A stretch of 64,000 nt of DNA from Phocoena phocoena (taxonomy: Eukaryota > Chordata > Mammalia > Artiodactyla > Phocoenidae): NCBI RefSeq assembly GCF_963924675.1, contig NC_089222.1, positions 114,591,316 through 114,655,315 on the forward strand, in the 5' to 3' direction. How positions within the stretch are numbered: the first letter of the stretch is position 1; each line of letters opens with the position of its first letter. The translations under genes and the position numbers were made by a program. The notes under the pieces are model-generated. The model was not told where the DNA came from, made no database searches, and was given only the letters and a program-made list of their open reading frames with translations. This document shows positions 36,721 to 48,160 of this stretch, piece after piece.

Positions 36721-37376
36721 TTTAAAAATCTAGACTTTCCTTTTTTTTAACCGCTGCCTTTACTTTCGGCATTTTCTTCCTCAAGGGCTGTAAAGGGTTG
36801 CTTTTTAAAAGACAGACTGAATCATAGAAATACTTTATAAAATTTTTATGGAGGAATTAATACTTACTTGTCTCAGAGTAACAGAGGTCTAGACTTTATC
36901 TCAGTTTGGTGGTTGATTGTATCATTGCGATGTTGGCACACGTTCTTTCTTAACAGAGTCATGTCAGTCTGGTTGGTTGTCAGGACTGTTTGAATGTATA
37001 GGGTTAAGCCTCAATCTCCTATGGCTTCTGGTAGTGGTGCTGGGGGCTGGTAGGGAATAAAAATGACAGTGCACTGAACAAGGGTCTAGAAGTCAGAGGA
37101 CAAGGCAGTACTAGGAGATCTTCAAGGTGGCCTGAAAGACAGGGCAACGCTGAGCAATAAGGTGACCCTCTAGCAATGGCTTCTAAATTTCTATTGATGA
37201 TCTTTCCACTTGCTCTTAATACATTTTGGACACTTATTCTTCATATTTGTCTGCTTACCATTTTTTCTTCGCTCCTTATCTTCATGCAAGTAAAAAAGCA
37301 ATCTCAGTCATCTGCGCTTAACTTGGAAAATTACACTATAGCTATTTCTTCCCCAACTGGTTAGCAGATATTTAAT
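36721..37376. other. Non-coding stretch, possibly more ERVL-like DNA
   Basis: It continues the pattern of the preceding region but has no landmark I can name. A 62-codon plus frame at 37176 is hydrophobic and has no homology that I recognise. Confidence 0.4.
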
Positions 37377-37550
37377 CTTGTCCAAAACGGTCCACGCCAA
37401 AAGGTCCTTGAGATTTGGTCGTATCCAAAATGTTCATGAGCATATTTGGTCCATGTTAAATGGTTTTGGATAGGGCCGAATATCGAGGACCTTTTGGCAT
37501 GGACAAAATGTCTTATAAAAAGATGTTTTGAATAGGACCAAATGTCTTAC
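37377..37550. mobile_element. Palindromic MITE-like inverted-repeat element
   Basis: The arm at 37390-37430 (41 bp) is an imperfect reverse complement of 37464-37504 (about seven mismatches, no gaps). The arms carry 'gccaaaaggtcct' and 'tatccaaaa', separated by 33 bp. Related words recur outside and between the arms, such as 'atttggtccatgttaaatgg' at 37444 and 'gaataggaccaaatg' at 37530. No coding capacity. This looks like a short non-autonomous DNA transposon with long inverted termini. I cannot name the family. Confidence 0.6.
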
Positions 37551-37937
37551 AAGGCTCCAACCACTAACCCTTAATCACCCTGTTTCCCTATTCACCATTC
37601 GTTTCCTCCTCGTAGTTTTGGTGACTTCGTTTCAGACAGTTCACTCTGTCTCAGATCTAGCTTCTTAAATTGCAAATGTTGTTATGGCCCTTCAGTGAAA
37701 CATCTTTAGGAGATGTCCTATCTGCAGGCTTTGTCTGAGCATTTTGGATACTGTTCTTGCTGGGCTCAGAGCAGTGCTTAGTACTCTTTATCAGAGCAAC
37801 AGGATCAGCCTCTTTGGTCCTGGAATGAGTGATCATGCATACTCTGTTATATTCCCACAGATGTGTGCTTTTTAACAGTAGAGAACAAACTATTTTCCAA
37901 TTCTATTAAACAGTTTTCAAAGATGAAGTGAAGGCAT
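37551..37937. other. Non-coding stretch, nothing recognised
   Basis: No feature could be supported. Confidence 0.45.
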
Positions 37938-38154
37938 ATTTTTTTTTTTTTTTTTTTTTTTTGTGGTACGCGGGCCTCTCACTGTTGTGGCCTCTCCCGT
38001 TGCGGAGCACAGGCTCCGGGCGCGCAGGCCCAGCAGCCATGGCTCACGGGCCCAGCCGCTCTGCAGCATGTGGGATCTTCCTGGACTGGGGCACGAACCC
38101 GTGTCCCCTGCATCGGCAGGCGGACTCTCAACCACTGTGCCACCAGGGAAGCCC
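37938..38154 (-). mobile_element. SINE CHR-2 (cetacean-type), copy 3
   Basis: The T24 tract at the left is followed by 'gtggtacgcgggcctctcac', and the right end 'accagggaagccc' gives minus orientation. Flanking 'aaggcatatttttt' and 'aagccgtatttttt' form an imperfect duplication. It ends 20 bp before the L1 fragment that follows. Confidence 0.93.
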
Positions 38155-38190
38155 AAGCCGTATTTTTTGAGGGTAAAGAAAATCTAGTTG

Positions 38191-38547
38191 TGCAAATCAA
38201 AACTACAATGAGATATCACTTCACACCAGTAAGAATGGGAATCATTAAAAAGTCTACAAATAGTAAATGCTGGAGAGGGCGTGGAGGAAAAGGAAGGCTC
38301 CTACACTGTTGCTGGGAATGTAAATTGGTACAACCACTACGGAGAACAGTATGGAGGTTCCTTAAAAAACTAAAAATGGAGTTACTATATAATTCTGCAA
38401 TCCCATTCCTGGACATGTATCTGGAGAAAACTATAATTTGAAAAGATACATGCACCCCAGTGTTCATAGAAGCACTATTTACAATAGCCAAGATACGGAA
38501 ACAACCCAAGTGTCCATCGACAGGTGTATTGATAAAGAAGATGTGAG

Positions 38548-38597
<50 letters not shown>

Positions 38598-39076
38598 GAA
38601 TATTACCCAGCCATAAAAAAGAATGAAATAATGCCATTTGCAGCAACATGGATGGACCTAGAGATTATCATATTAAGTGAAGTAAGTCAGATGGAGAAAG
38701 ACAAATATTATGTGATATCACTTATATGTGGAATCTAAAAAAAGATTATACAAATGAACTTACTTACAAAACAGAATTAGACTCACAGACATGGAAAACA
38801 AACCTATCGTATCCCAAAGGGGATAGTGGGAGTCAGGGGGTGATAACTTACGAATTTGGGATTAATGTATACATACCACTATACATAAAATAGATGAACA
38901 ACAAAGGCCTACTGTATAGCACAGGGAACTGTATTCAATATCTTGTAATAACCTATAATGGGAAAGATTCTGAAAAAAAAAATATATATATCACTGAATC
39001 ACTTTGCTGTATACCTGAAACTAACACATTATAAATTAACTATACTTCAATGAAAAAAATGGTTAAAAATTCAAAA
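38191..39076 (+). mobile_element. LINE L1, 5'-truncated, intermediate age
   Basis: It begins inside the ORF2 C-terminal region at 'gcaaatcaaaactacaatga' and continues through 'gaacagtatggaggttcctt', 'tggaatattacccagccata', 'gaagtaagtcagatggagaa' and a 3' UTR ending 'ctatacttcaatgaaaaaaa'. A 19-bp duplication with two mismatches, 'aaagaaaatctagttgtgc', flanks it at 38175-38193 and 39077-39095. Stops break the ORF2 end, and its 3' UTR differs from that of the 28-31 kb L1, so it belongs to another, older subfamily. It is interrupted by a (CA)n tract. Confidence 0.92.
38550..38595. repeat. (AC)23 microsatellite inside L1
   Basis: A perfect 46-bp AC repeat lies where related L1s read 'acatatacacaatggaatat'. 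It expanded from that seed after insertion and is probably polymorphic. Confidence 0.97.
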
Positions 39077-39095
39077 AAAGAAAACTTAGTTGTGC

Positions 39096-40080
39096 TGCTG
39101 ATTTGAATGATAGATGTAGTTCAACATTAATATTTGGGATAATAGGAATGATAACAATGTGAGGTGCTATAAAAATTGTTATAGTCATATTTCATTATAC
39201 TATTGCAAGCATGAATTAGAAAACAATTTCATTTTAAAGTGTCTACCAAGAGAGTGAATTTGCAAGTGTATGAGAGTATATATGGGTGTGGAAAGTAAAT
39301 AGAAAATAGAAAAAGTCAAAGCAGTATTTTAACACTCTGTTGATCCTATTCCTCTAAAAAATACTACTCAGATTCACATTCTGAGAAAAATGCATCAGCT
39401 GACAAGCCACCACGGATATAAAGCTGTCACCCAATTAGACCTGGGGATCTTGCGTCAAGGCTAGGATGGTACAAGCTGTAGAGACAATAAGCATACACGT
39501 TAGGAAACAAAGGAGACCCATAAGCAGCACATAGCATCTCTGCACATGAGGCTGGCTTCTGCAATGACTGCATATAAAAGACCCATGAAAATTAAATATC
39601 TCAAGGATATGTTGAAACTACAACAGGCTGCCTCTTGCCTTTTGCCTCAACAGAGCAGACCATTTTTGGTAGCATATAGGAACCATAAATCATATGTAGG
39701 CACATTTGTGTGTGTGTGTATGTGGATGTATGCGCACAAGAGAAGGAGATTGAAATGACAGAGAAGGAAAGGTAAAACTTTGTGATTAATAAATCAACTA
39801 AAATGTACATAGAGCACTTTTAAAAATTTCTCTAACACTCTTTTATTTGTAAGGCTATCTTGCTGGTGGACCACCAAATTCTTATCTTTAATTAACAAAT
39901 AAAGAATTTCAAGATTTTCAAAAATGGTTACAATTTTGATAGATTATTTCAATGTGTGGCTTTCAACTGAGGTCCACCTCACTACAGTGTTTCTAAAACT
40001 GAGTTCTGCCTAGACTTAAGGTTCCTAAAATGTTCTTCAGGGAGTGATTGTCCTGTCACTAATATCTCATTTGATTTTTA
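39096..40080. other. Non-coding stretch, nothing recognised
   Basis: No repeat or gene could be supported. A short TG-rich patch lies near 39708-39720. Confidence 0.5.
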
Positions 40081-40092
40081 CAGGAACCTATA

Positions 40093-40311
40093 TTTATTAT
40101 TATTACTTTTTTTTTTTTTGCGGTACGCGGGCCTCTCACCATTGTGGCCTCTCCCGTTGCGGAGCACAGGCTCTGGACGTGCAGGCTCAGCGGCTGTGGC
40201 TCACGGGTCCAGCCACTCCACAGCATGTGGGATCCTCCCAGACTGGGGCACGAACCCGTGTGCCCTGCATCAGCAGGCGGACTCTCAAGCACTGCACCAC
40301 CAGGGAAGCCC
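40093..40311 (-). mobile_element. SINE CHR-2 (cetacean-type), copy 4
   Basis: 'tttttttgcggtacgcgggc' at the left and 'accaccagggaagcc' at the right show minus orientation. The perfect 12-bp duplication 'caggaacctata' flanks it at 40081-40092 and 40312-40323. The left end carries 'tttattattatta' before the T run, so its tail was an A-rich mixture. The 141- and 130-codon frames across it are SINE artefacts. Confidence 0.95.
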
Positions 40312-40323
40312 CAGGAACCTATA

Positions 40324-42244
40324 AAGTGAGTGGTAGTATCAGCTTCACTAATGGGACACCAGAGCAGAAAGGCCCACAATTGGCAAGAAGTAGAGCCAGA
40401 GCTCAGAGCCAGTTTTCCTTCTTCAAATACTGTATTCTTTTTTCTGTACAACCATTGCTTCTGGTATGACTATAATAACTCATGTTTGTTTGGCAATTTA
40501 GAGTTTTCAAAGTATTTCATTAAATTAACATATGCATTAAAAAAATTCTGCCACCTAGAAACTATTTTTATTCTCTATCACATTTTTTATAGATAAGGAG
40601 TTTGTGTTTCAGATAAAGTAACTGACGAGCCACAGAGAAACAAAAAGCAAGTGCTAAGCCCAGTTCCTCTTATTCTGGTAGCCACGTTCCTTTCACCGTG
40701 TCATACTGCTGATCCGGATGGGACGCCTTAATTATTAGAAAGAGTAGTGAAATAATTCTGAAATGTAAATGGGTGTTTTTTAAAGATGGATGGCATGTGA
40801 AAACAGAAACTTAGTCTCCTGTTAAAATTTTGAAGCAATAAAACTTTAATTCATAGCCCTTAAGCACAGACAGAAACAAGGCTGGCTAATCAAATTCTGC
40901 ATGGCAATATATAAAATAACTCTGCATCTGTCTGTATGTCTGAAGAGACTGATGTTCTTATATTTGTCTTAGTTAGATTTAATTTTAGTTCACAAGTCAC
41001 ACTGTCATTTGTTATTACTTTTTTAAATTCATGCCTTACATTTTATTTCATGTCCCTCTTTAGGAAACATCACTAGGTTTTATCATTCAAAGTACTGCCT
41101 TTTGAAATATGTATGTTTCTCTCCCATTCTCTGTCTGTTTCTCTCTTTCGCTCGCTCTCTTTTTATATCTCTCTTCCTCTTTCTTTTCAATGCAAGTGAA
41201 AACACTAGGGCACAGAATAAGCAGCACTTAGTAACATACTTCAAATCAGAATCATTCTCAGTTATAACACAGGGTCATTTTATAAGAATAAGGTTTTCAA
41301 TACAGAAACAATAGAAAATCCATTTTGGGGGGTTAACTTCCAACAACAAACATCATCAATGAAATGAATATTTTTAGTTATTTGGATGGTTTTTCCTGAT
41401 GATGGAATGTAAAATGAAAGAAGATCACTTGATAAATTTAATTTGATAAAGTCCTCAGAAAATTGTTCTAGGATGTTAATAGAAGAACTTTGAAAAAAAA
41501 GGTTGAAATTATAAAGTTAAAGAGGTTTATTGACAGCATTATTTCCTGGAACCCTTATAGAGTTCTAAAGCTGTTTGATCAGCACTCCACTTCTGAGCCA
41601 CATTTTCCGCAGGACTTTTATTAACATCTTCTCCAGTAAAACCCCATAAAAGAGTTGAGCAGTGCTGTGTTAGAGCTATAGATAGACTTTACTGATAAAA
41701 AGAAATGGCTTGTGATCAAGGATAATTGGATTTTTTTGTATCCGTTTTGTAGATTCTCTGATAGATCTTAAATATCTGATTAAGCATGTTTTTGGCCAAA
41801 AAAAGGTGAGAATTATGTTTTCTGTATCTATGAAAAAATCTCAAATATTTAGACCCATAGTAATCATAATTCAATTATAAATAATCAGGTGGGAGATTTT
41901 GAAATTCAGAAAGAAGTAACATTTCTCCTATTGTTACATCCTAGTGTCTCAGAGAAAAAGGTATTCACATGACTATTACTAAGAGTTTTCCCTGGGACTC
42001 CTAATTGCCCCAGACACCTTGCACTCTCTCCCTGTCCAATACCATCGGTCTCTCGTTTTCACTCAAAAATGTTTTTTTTTCTCCGTAAATTCAGCATGCC
42101 CTAAAGCACTCATGTTACACCTCAAATCAGTATCAACCCTCAATTTCCACATTACTTTCAAAACCACCATCTATTTTCCAATTTCACAGGCTTCAAATTT
42201 ATGTTGATTTGAACACATTCCTTCCATTATCCTGCTATTTCAGT
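40324..42244. other. Non-coding stretch, nothing recognised
   Basis: About 1.9 kb. A CT-rich tract lies at 41123-41188, and otherwise AT-rich single-copy-looking DNA with short A runs. No gene or transposon could be supported. Confidence 0.5.
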
Positions 42245-42880
42245 TTAAAGAACCCCTTGAAACTTTATTGAATGTCTATCATGACCCACGCTGTGCTAGG
42301 TGCTCAAAGTCAAATGTTGAATAATATAAATTTCTGGCCTCAAGGTACCATTTAGCTGGGAAAAAGTCATGGAAATAAATCAATACAATGCAGTGCCACA
42401 AAAGGAATGTGTACTCAGTATGATGGAAGACTGAAAGAAGGGCATGTTGGTCACTTCCTGACGATAGGAAAGGACTGGGGTACACAGGAAACACTCCACA
42501 GATAAAGGAGGTCGTATCTGCAAGTCTTAAGTCATGCCAAGATTTGAGAGTGGCATCAATCCAGGTACAGACAGCACTGGAAATAGACATGGGAGAAAGA
42601 AAGAAGGGTCTGTTGGATAGGGAAAAAGGTTTGGTTTGGAGTCTTCCGTATCATGCTAATGGATTTGGACTTTTTCCTCTAAGTATACAATATAGATTTT
42701 AATTGGGAATAAAGTAAATGATTGGATTTTAGAAAGCTCGTGGACAAAGCTATGTATAAGACTGATTGGAGATGGATAAGTCAGGAATCAGGGATACCAG
42801 TTAGGATAAAATGTCAGATTAAAATGAATGATTATGAGGGCTTGAACTGAAGTTGTAATGCTGGGAAAAAAGAAACAAAA
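42245..42880 (-). repeat. LINE L2, about 630 bp of 3' portion
   Basis: The longest L2 copy here. Plus-strand order: 'ttattgaatgtctatcatga' with 'cacgctgtgctaggtgctca' (reversed 3' end), 'caaaaggaatgtgtactcag', 'ggtttggtttggagtcttcc', 'ggatttggactttttcctct', 'gattggattttagaaagctc' and 'gggataccagttaggataaa'. These follow the reverse complement of the L2 3' UTR and ORF2 end. No open frame survives. Confidence 0.75.
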
Positions 42881-43887
42881 GACGTTAAGTTACCATGTTG
42901 ATAACATGACCAGTTATCAGAAGAATCTTGTGGGTGATGATCATGTTCCTGGGGATGACCAATTTAACATCCCAGCTACTCAACAGCCATTTAATGGCAA
43001 CAAACTTTATTTTACTTTCTCCATGCATTGACAGAGTCACAACCTGAATCTTCTATCCCATGAAACTGCTGCATCTTTGAAATATTAAAGATGTACCACT
43101 TCTGATTCTCCAGCAGCAGCTCTGTCCTCCCAGTGATTATGCTCAGCCACTCCTGCAACTCTTGTTCTTTGACTTCATTGGACTGTCCTAGTCATTGACT
43201 CTTTTCCTCTACTTACCTTCCCTCTGAGTTATCGTCCAACTCTATGCATTTTTCTGTATGTCTGAATATCTTTATGAATTTCCTTAGTCTCATTTTCCAG
43301 AAAAAAAATCCCAAATCAGGTATCTGTCTTCTCTGTGCTTGCCCTGGTCAGATAAATACTGCTGGGGGGAAAAAATAAAATCACGTAATAGGGGACTCGA
43401 AGTGTACTGTCAACTGGACCTCATCAAAGTACACAATGTTACAGTAATTTACTCTTCAACGCTTTTATTCTCTTTTGCTCTTCACAAGCAATATTGGAGG
43501 TTTTCTGCCAACTTCTCCAATGTTTCACCCACTTCTGCTCCTCGGGGTCATTTAGTACAATCAAAGCAGCCAAGGCCTCATTGCTGGGATAGGGAAATGG
43601 TTTTGAGTGCCACTTAGGGGAAGAATGGGGATGGGCTATAGACTAGAAATACACTTCTAAAAAAGATCTATTCCACAAGGATTCCACATTCTAGAAAACT
43701 TTCCAGTTACAATAGCTGAAGCAACTTTAGCTTAAAAAGTTTACTGGAATACTGTACTTCACAAGAATTAGAGCCAATTGAAGAAGGAGTCATTTATCAT
43801 ATCACCCTCATTATCTGCCCAATTAATCAATAAAGTAACATAGAGAAGAGAAAAGACTAGTTGCTCTCATCAAAGATAAATGCATGC
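42881..43887. other. Non-coding stretch, nothing recognised
   Basis: About 1 kb. 43010-43300 is pyrimidine-rich and could be an old repeat, but no family fits. Confidence 0.45.
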
Positions 43888-44046
43888 AAGCAGCTCGTGC
43901 AGCTCCATATCAAAAAAACAAACAACCCAATCCAAAAATGGGCAGAAGACCTAAGTAGACATTTCTCCAAAGAAGATATACAGATTGCCAACAAACACAT
44001 GAAAGGATGCTCAACACCATTAATCATTAAAGAAATGCAAATCAAA
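43888..44046 (+). repeat. L1 ORF2 fragment lacking both ends
   Basis: 159 bp colinear, without indels, with 30159-30317 of the L1 at 28-31 kb ('aatccaaaaatgggcagaag', 'cagacatttctccaaagaag'-type text). There is no 3' UTR, no A tail and no target-site duplication of normal length. Only a 7-bp 'atcaaag' recurs at the left flank and right end. A truncated L1 normally keeps its 3' end, so a later deletion or an unusual integration is implied. Confidence 0.9.
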
Positions 44047-44266
44047 GCTGGGCCAATCTTGATGCCAAAAGTACGGCTTTTATCTAGGATATTACCTCTG
44101 TTGTTTTTCTGGTCTTTTCTCAGATCAATATGAGTAACAACAGCAATGACAGAAGCACTGTAATTATTTCAAGTTTCTTATTTCCATGAAGTCAAAATCA
44201 CAAATGGTGACACTACACTGCATTCTTAGAGCCAAAGAATAACTTGCATCACTTAAAAAGAGACAG

Positions 44267-44492
44267 GGCTTCCCTGGTGGCGCAGTGGTTGGGGGTCCGC
44301 CTGCCGATGCAGGGGACGCGGGTTCATGCCCCGGTTCGGGAGGATCCCACATTCCGTGGAGCGGCTGGGCCCGTGAGCCATGGCCACTGAGCCTGCACGT
44401 CCGGAGCCTGTGCTTTGCAATGGGAGAGGCCACAACAGTGAGAGGCCCGCGTACCGTAAAACAAAACAAAAAACAAAACAAAACAAACAAAA
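44267..44492 (+). mobile_element. SINE CHR-2 (cetacean-type), copy 5
   Basis: It starts 'ggcttccctggtggcgcagt' with A-box 'tggcgcagtgg' at 44278-44288 and a B-box-like 'gggttcatgcccc' near 44320. The tail is a mixed AAAAC repeat and not pure A. The perfect 12-bp duplication 'aaaaagagacag' lies at 44255-44266 and 44493-44504. Confidence 0.96.
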
Positions 44493-44504
44493 AAAAAGAG
44501 ACAG

Positions 44505-47500
44505 AGTTGACTTTGGTCACTGCTTGTCCCACCACCAAGAATGTATCTTGTCTGATTCTGCTAAAGGCAAGACAAACAAAAAAAGGTGAGGACTCAGCCC
44601 CTACTTTCAGTGATGATAAATGGCATAGTGAGCAGGATGTGAGATGGGATATCTTGACTCCTAACTCTGGTCTTTAAAAAAAGGTTTGGGAGAGCTTTTA
44701 TTTTAATTCTAGGTTTAATTTGTATGCAGCATGTGCAAGCAGCTGCTCTGAAGACATCGTGCACTTCTCTTGGACAGCTCTTTGTGGATGAGGCAGAGCT
44801 TCACTGGAGAGCCTGAGAGTAGTGTAACAGTGCTTTTCTCAGACTTGCAAAAGTCTGTGCCATGTGGTGGAAAACTGGATTCTTACATAGAACCATGAAT
44901 GCTGAACTGTCTTTCTGCTGCCATTACAACTATTTAAAATCGTGGAATAAGACATTTCTTAAAGAATAATTTGGTCGATCTCCAATTAATTCAGTCCGTG
45001 TGGAAATACTAAATAAGGAGCAGGGCTCTGGCACTTACTAACAGTTTCTCTATGATAAAGGTATTATTGTTGAATGAAGATGGCTTGTGGAATTATAATT
45101 AATGCTGTTCTCTTAACAGCGTATAGAAACCGGAAGTGAAGATAGCTCAAAATTTACAGTTAAGATCTGAGATTTAATATAATCCCACACTTTCCTAGTT
45201 GTGTGATCTCTCAACTTCCTTTTTTTCATACTCTGCATTCAGATTCATTTGATTCCAAGACCTTTCCTCTTAACCACTGAAGACACTGCCTTTTCCTGTA
45301 ATGGGAAAGGAGAGCACGGCTACTCAGAGGTCCTCCTCTGGAAGGACACCCCTAATGGGCTGTTTGTACCTCTGTGGCTGGGAAAGTTTGAGGATGCGGT
45401 GGGGGAATATACGGTTGCCCTCTGAGGTTCTTGACAAATGCACGGTGGTTAACACTAAAGGTGTACTCAAAACCCATGCCACAGTTCAAACTTATATTCC
45501 AATATATAGACCAGGGATGCAGATGTATAAAAGGTAAGAAAAGCTGGAGTTATAAAAATAATATTAATAATGTACTCTGCAAAGCTTAATGCAAATCGGA
45601 TCATCTAACTCCATCCATTAAACCATAAAACTTTTCTGAAAAAAAAGGGAAAAATAAAACCTACCCCTCAAATCAGATAGTATATGCTTCAGTACTGTGA
45701 AATTTTAAGCAGCATTATTATTATGGATGAAATCTAATATCAGTACTCCCATAACTTATGGGTTATTGTTCCCCCAAATTTTTAAAGGCTACTATTGCTA
45801 TTCCCTGAAATATTGAAGGATGCTGCGACCTGAACTCTGGGGCACTTGCAAACCTATTCCTAAAAATGGAAAGGAAGTGAGGTGCAATGAGGACAACAAT
45901 GTGTTGTGAGAGCGCCGAAGAGAGAACTTAGATTTTTTAAAATTTATTTTTTCTCCCCATGTTCTTTTGTGATAAATTACAGCCATATGTCACAATTCAG
46001 ATGCACCTCAAAATCAAGGTGTATCAAGGTGTCTCTTTTTAAGGGACAGATGCCACTGTCTCTTAAAAAGTTCTACACACCATTTAAAGATAGTTTCCAC
46101 TCTCCACCAATCTTATCGAAGTTAAATGCTGCATTTTGCAGAGTGTATGATACCAAGAAGAGGAAATTACAATGGTGCGACAGAAGACAGCTGAGAATCA
46201 ATATGAATAATGCCTCCTTTAGATACTGATAGATAGATGGTGGGAGATCTGAGAATCAGTCATTGTTATTAATCATGTACTGTAATGTGACTGATCGTTA
46301 TTACTTCATACGCTAGGCGGCTAGGAATGCAGCCAGTTCAATAAAATCATTTTAACTTCCTTTTCATGGTAGTCATTTTTCTTGTGTCTCCTTTCCTCCT
46401 TTGGTGTTCTTCAATTAAGAAAGAAAAGGACTTCCTTCCATTTCAGTGTAAGTGACCCGTAATTGGGGTTCACTGGGGAAAAAAATATATGACCACACTA
46501 TTCAGAGCATGTCTTTTACAGTGGGTGCGAGGGCTCTGTAAGGCTTCCTGTAAACCATGAAAAGAATTGGGAAGTTGATCCCCTCCTCCTGACTCTCCGC
46601 CTGTGGTTCATAGTCTTATTGTTAAGGAGAGGCAAAGCCACACAAATTTGTTTCTTTTTCTGTACAAAAAGTACTTTCAGATATTTCTGTACATATTTGA
46701 TGTAGAGAAATTCCTCTGGAAATGAAAAAAAAAAGAACTTCTAAATGTGGAGCAGACCATATGGTTTGCTATTTGAAGTATCCCCATTTGAATTTTGCAG
46801 GAAATGTAACACAGCTAATAAAATGTGGCCTTAAATGTTGAATGTTCTGGACTAAAGATATTTTAAAGACAACTTACGGCTTTGAAGATTCCAAGAAATT
46901 CTAGACTGTGGCGGATATTACTTTGCCTTTGCTGAACTAAGTGCTACAAGTTTAGAATTCCTAAAAATTCAGATGAAAATGATTTTGTTTAGTTGAAGTG
47001 GAGAAACATCAATGAAACCATTTCATCTATGGATGAAAAGTCATCTGTGCATGGCTAGGTATTTTTGTCTCATGTGAAGCTAAAGCATATTCAAGACAAG
47101 AGTTTGCTTGTACAGTATGTTTGCAGAGCTATATTTTAAATGTTAGAGTTATGTTACATATATGTACAAATACAAAACTATTAGAAACACTTCTTACAAA
47201 AACTGCAGTGGAAAAAAATGAGAATGTAATACATAATTCATTTGGTTATAAATAGTCATTTTGGTAATTGATATTAAGTTTAAATGGCCTTCCCCCCCCC
47301 ACCATTTACTGTTGCTGTGAATCCAGAATTTGTGTTATTTTAAAGGGGGCTGTTAAATACTGTTGACCATCTTCATTTGCTGGTAAAGAATAATCCTTTT
47401 GATTGTAAAAATTTCCAGGCACTGACAGTGAGAGATTAACTAAAACAGTATTTTATTCCCTGCTGTAATGGTGAGTACATAGCATTAAATATATTATTAA

Positions 47501-48160
47501 TCCAACAAAATATTTTCATACTAAGCCGTTTGGATCCATCAGTAGCCCCACTGTAATTGATGGATTACTGCATTACCATTTAATTTAGTTTTATTTTAAA
47601 GGCATAACACTCACTATCATTCTAGTTAATTGTATAACCAAATAAGGAGGGAAATTGCTTCAGGAAAATGAGTAATGTAGAAGAGGATTCTTGTTGTTAA
47701 GAGAATTATGAATTGTTTTCTTAAAGGCTTTACACATAGAACTGCTTACACTCTCAATACTAACCTTCAGTGTAACTCAGGAAAGGAGGGAAGAGAGAAA
47801 TCCGATTAGTTGTAATTTGGAGGTTCTACCTCTCCCTTAAAATATCAATAATAATATATCAGGTCAGTTTTGGGCTTTAGTTTCTCTCAGAGCAATTTTC
47901 AAATACAAAACCCACTCTGCTCAGAAGGAGAGTTACTGGAAATCAATTGCTGTTTCATTTATGATGCTTAAAATTGCACCCCCTGCTATTTCTGCTCAGT
48001 TACACCACACTCAAATAATTTGTTAAATATCTGCATGCCATTGAGTCAATATATGGAAGTGACTGCTACCCGTACAGTTGTGTGATTTTAGAAAATTCTT
48101 CCTTTGATGAAAATTGCCTGAATTTGAAACTCATGAAATTCATATTAAATTGTTCAAATA
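44505..48160. other. 3.6-kb stretch free of recognised repeats
   Basis: No transposon, exon or RNA gene was recognised, although every neighbouring block carries several. Base composition is unremarkable, with a C9 run at 47292-47300. Frames are short. It may be single-copy DNA with regulatory content (see 47495-47700). Confidence 0.5.
47495..47700. promoter_or_regulatory. Candidate conserved non-coding element (homeodomain motifs)
   Basis: The segment contains 'taattgatggatta' at 47554-47567, a tandem pair of homeodomain-type cores (TAATTGA, GGATTA), along with further 'ttaatttag' and 'tagttaattg' sites within 100 bp. Such clustering is common in developmental enhancers, but AT-rich DNA yields these motifs by chance. 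No expression or alignment evidence is available here. Confidence 0.25.

Noticed and set aside
40044..40469. 141- and 130-codon frames on both strands
   Set aside because: They run through a GC-rich CHR-2 SINE. The same peptide-like text recurs in every SINE copy in the window.
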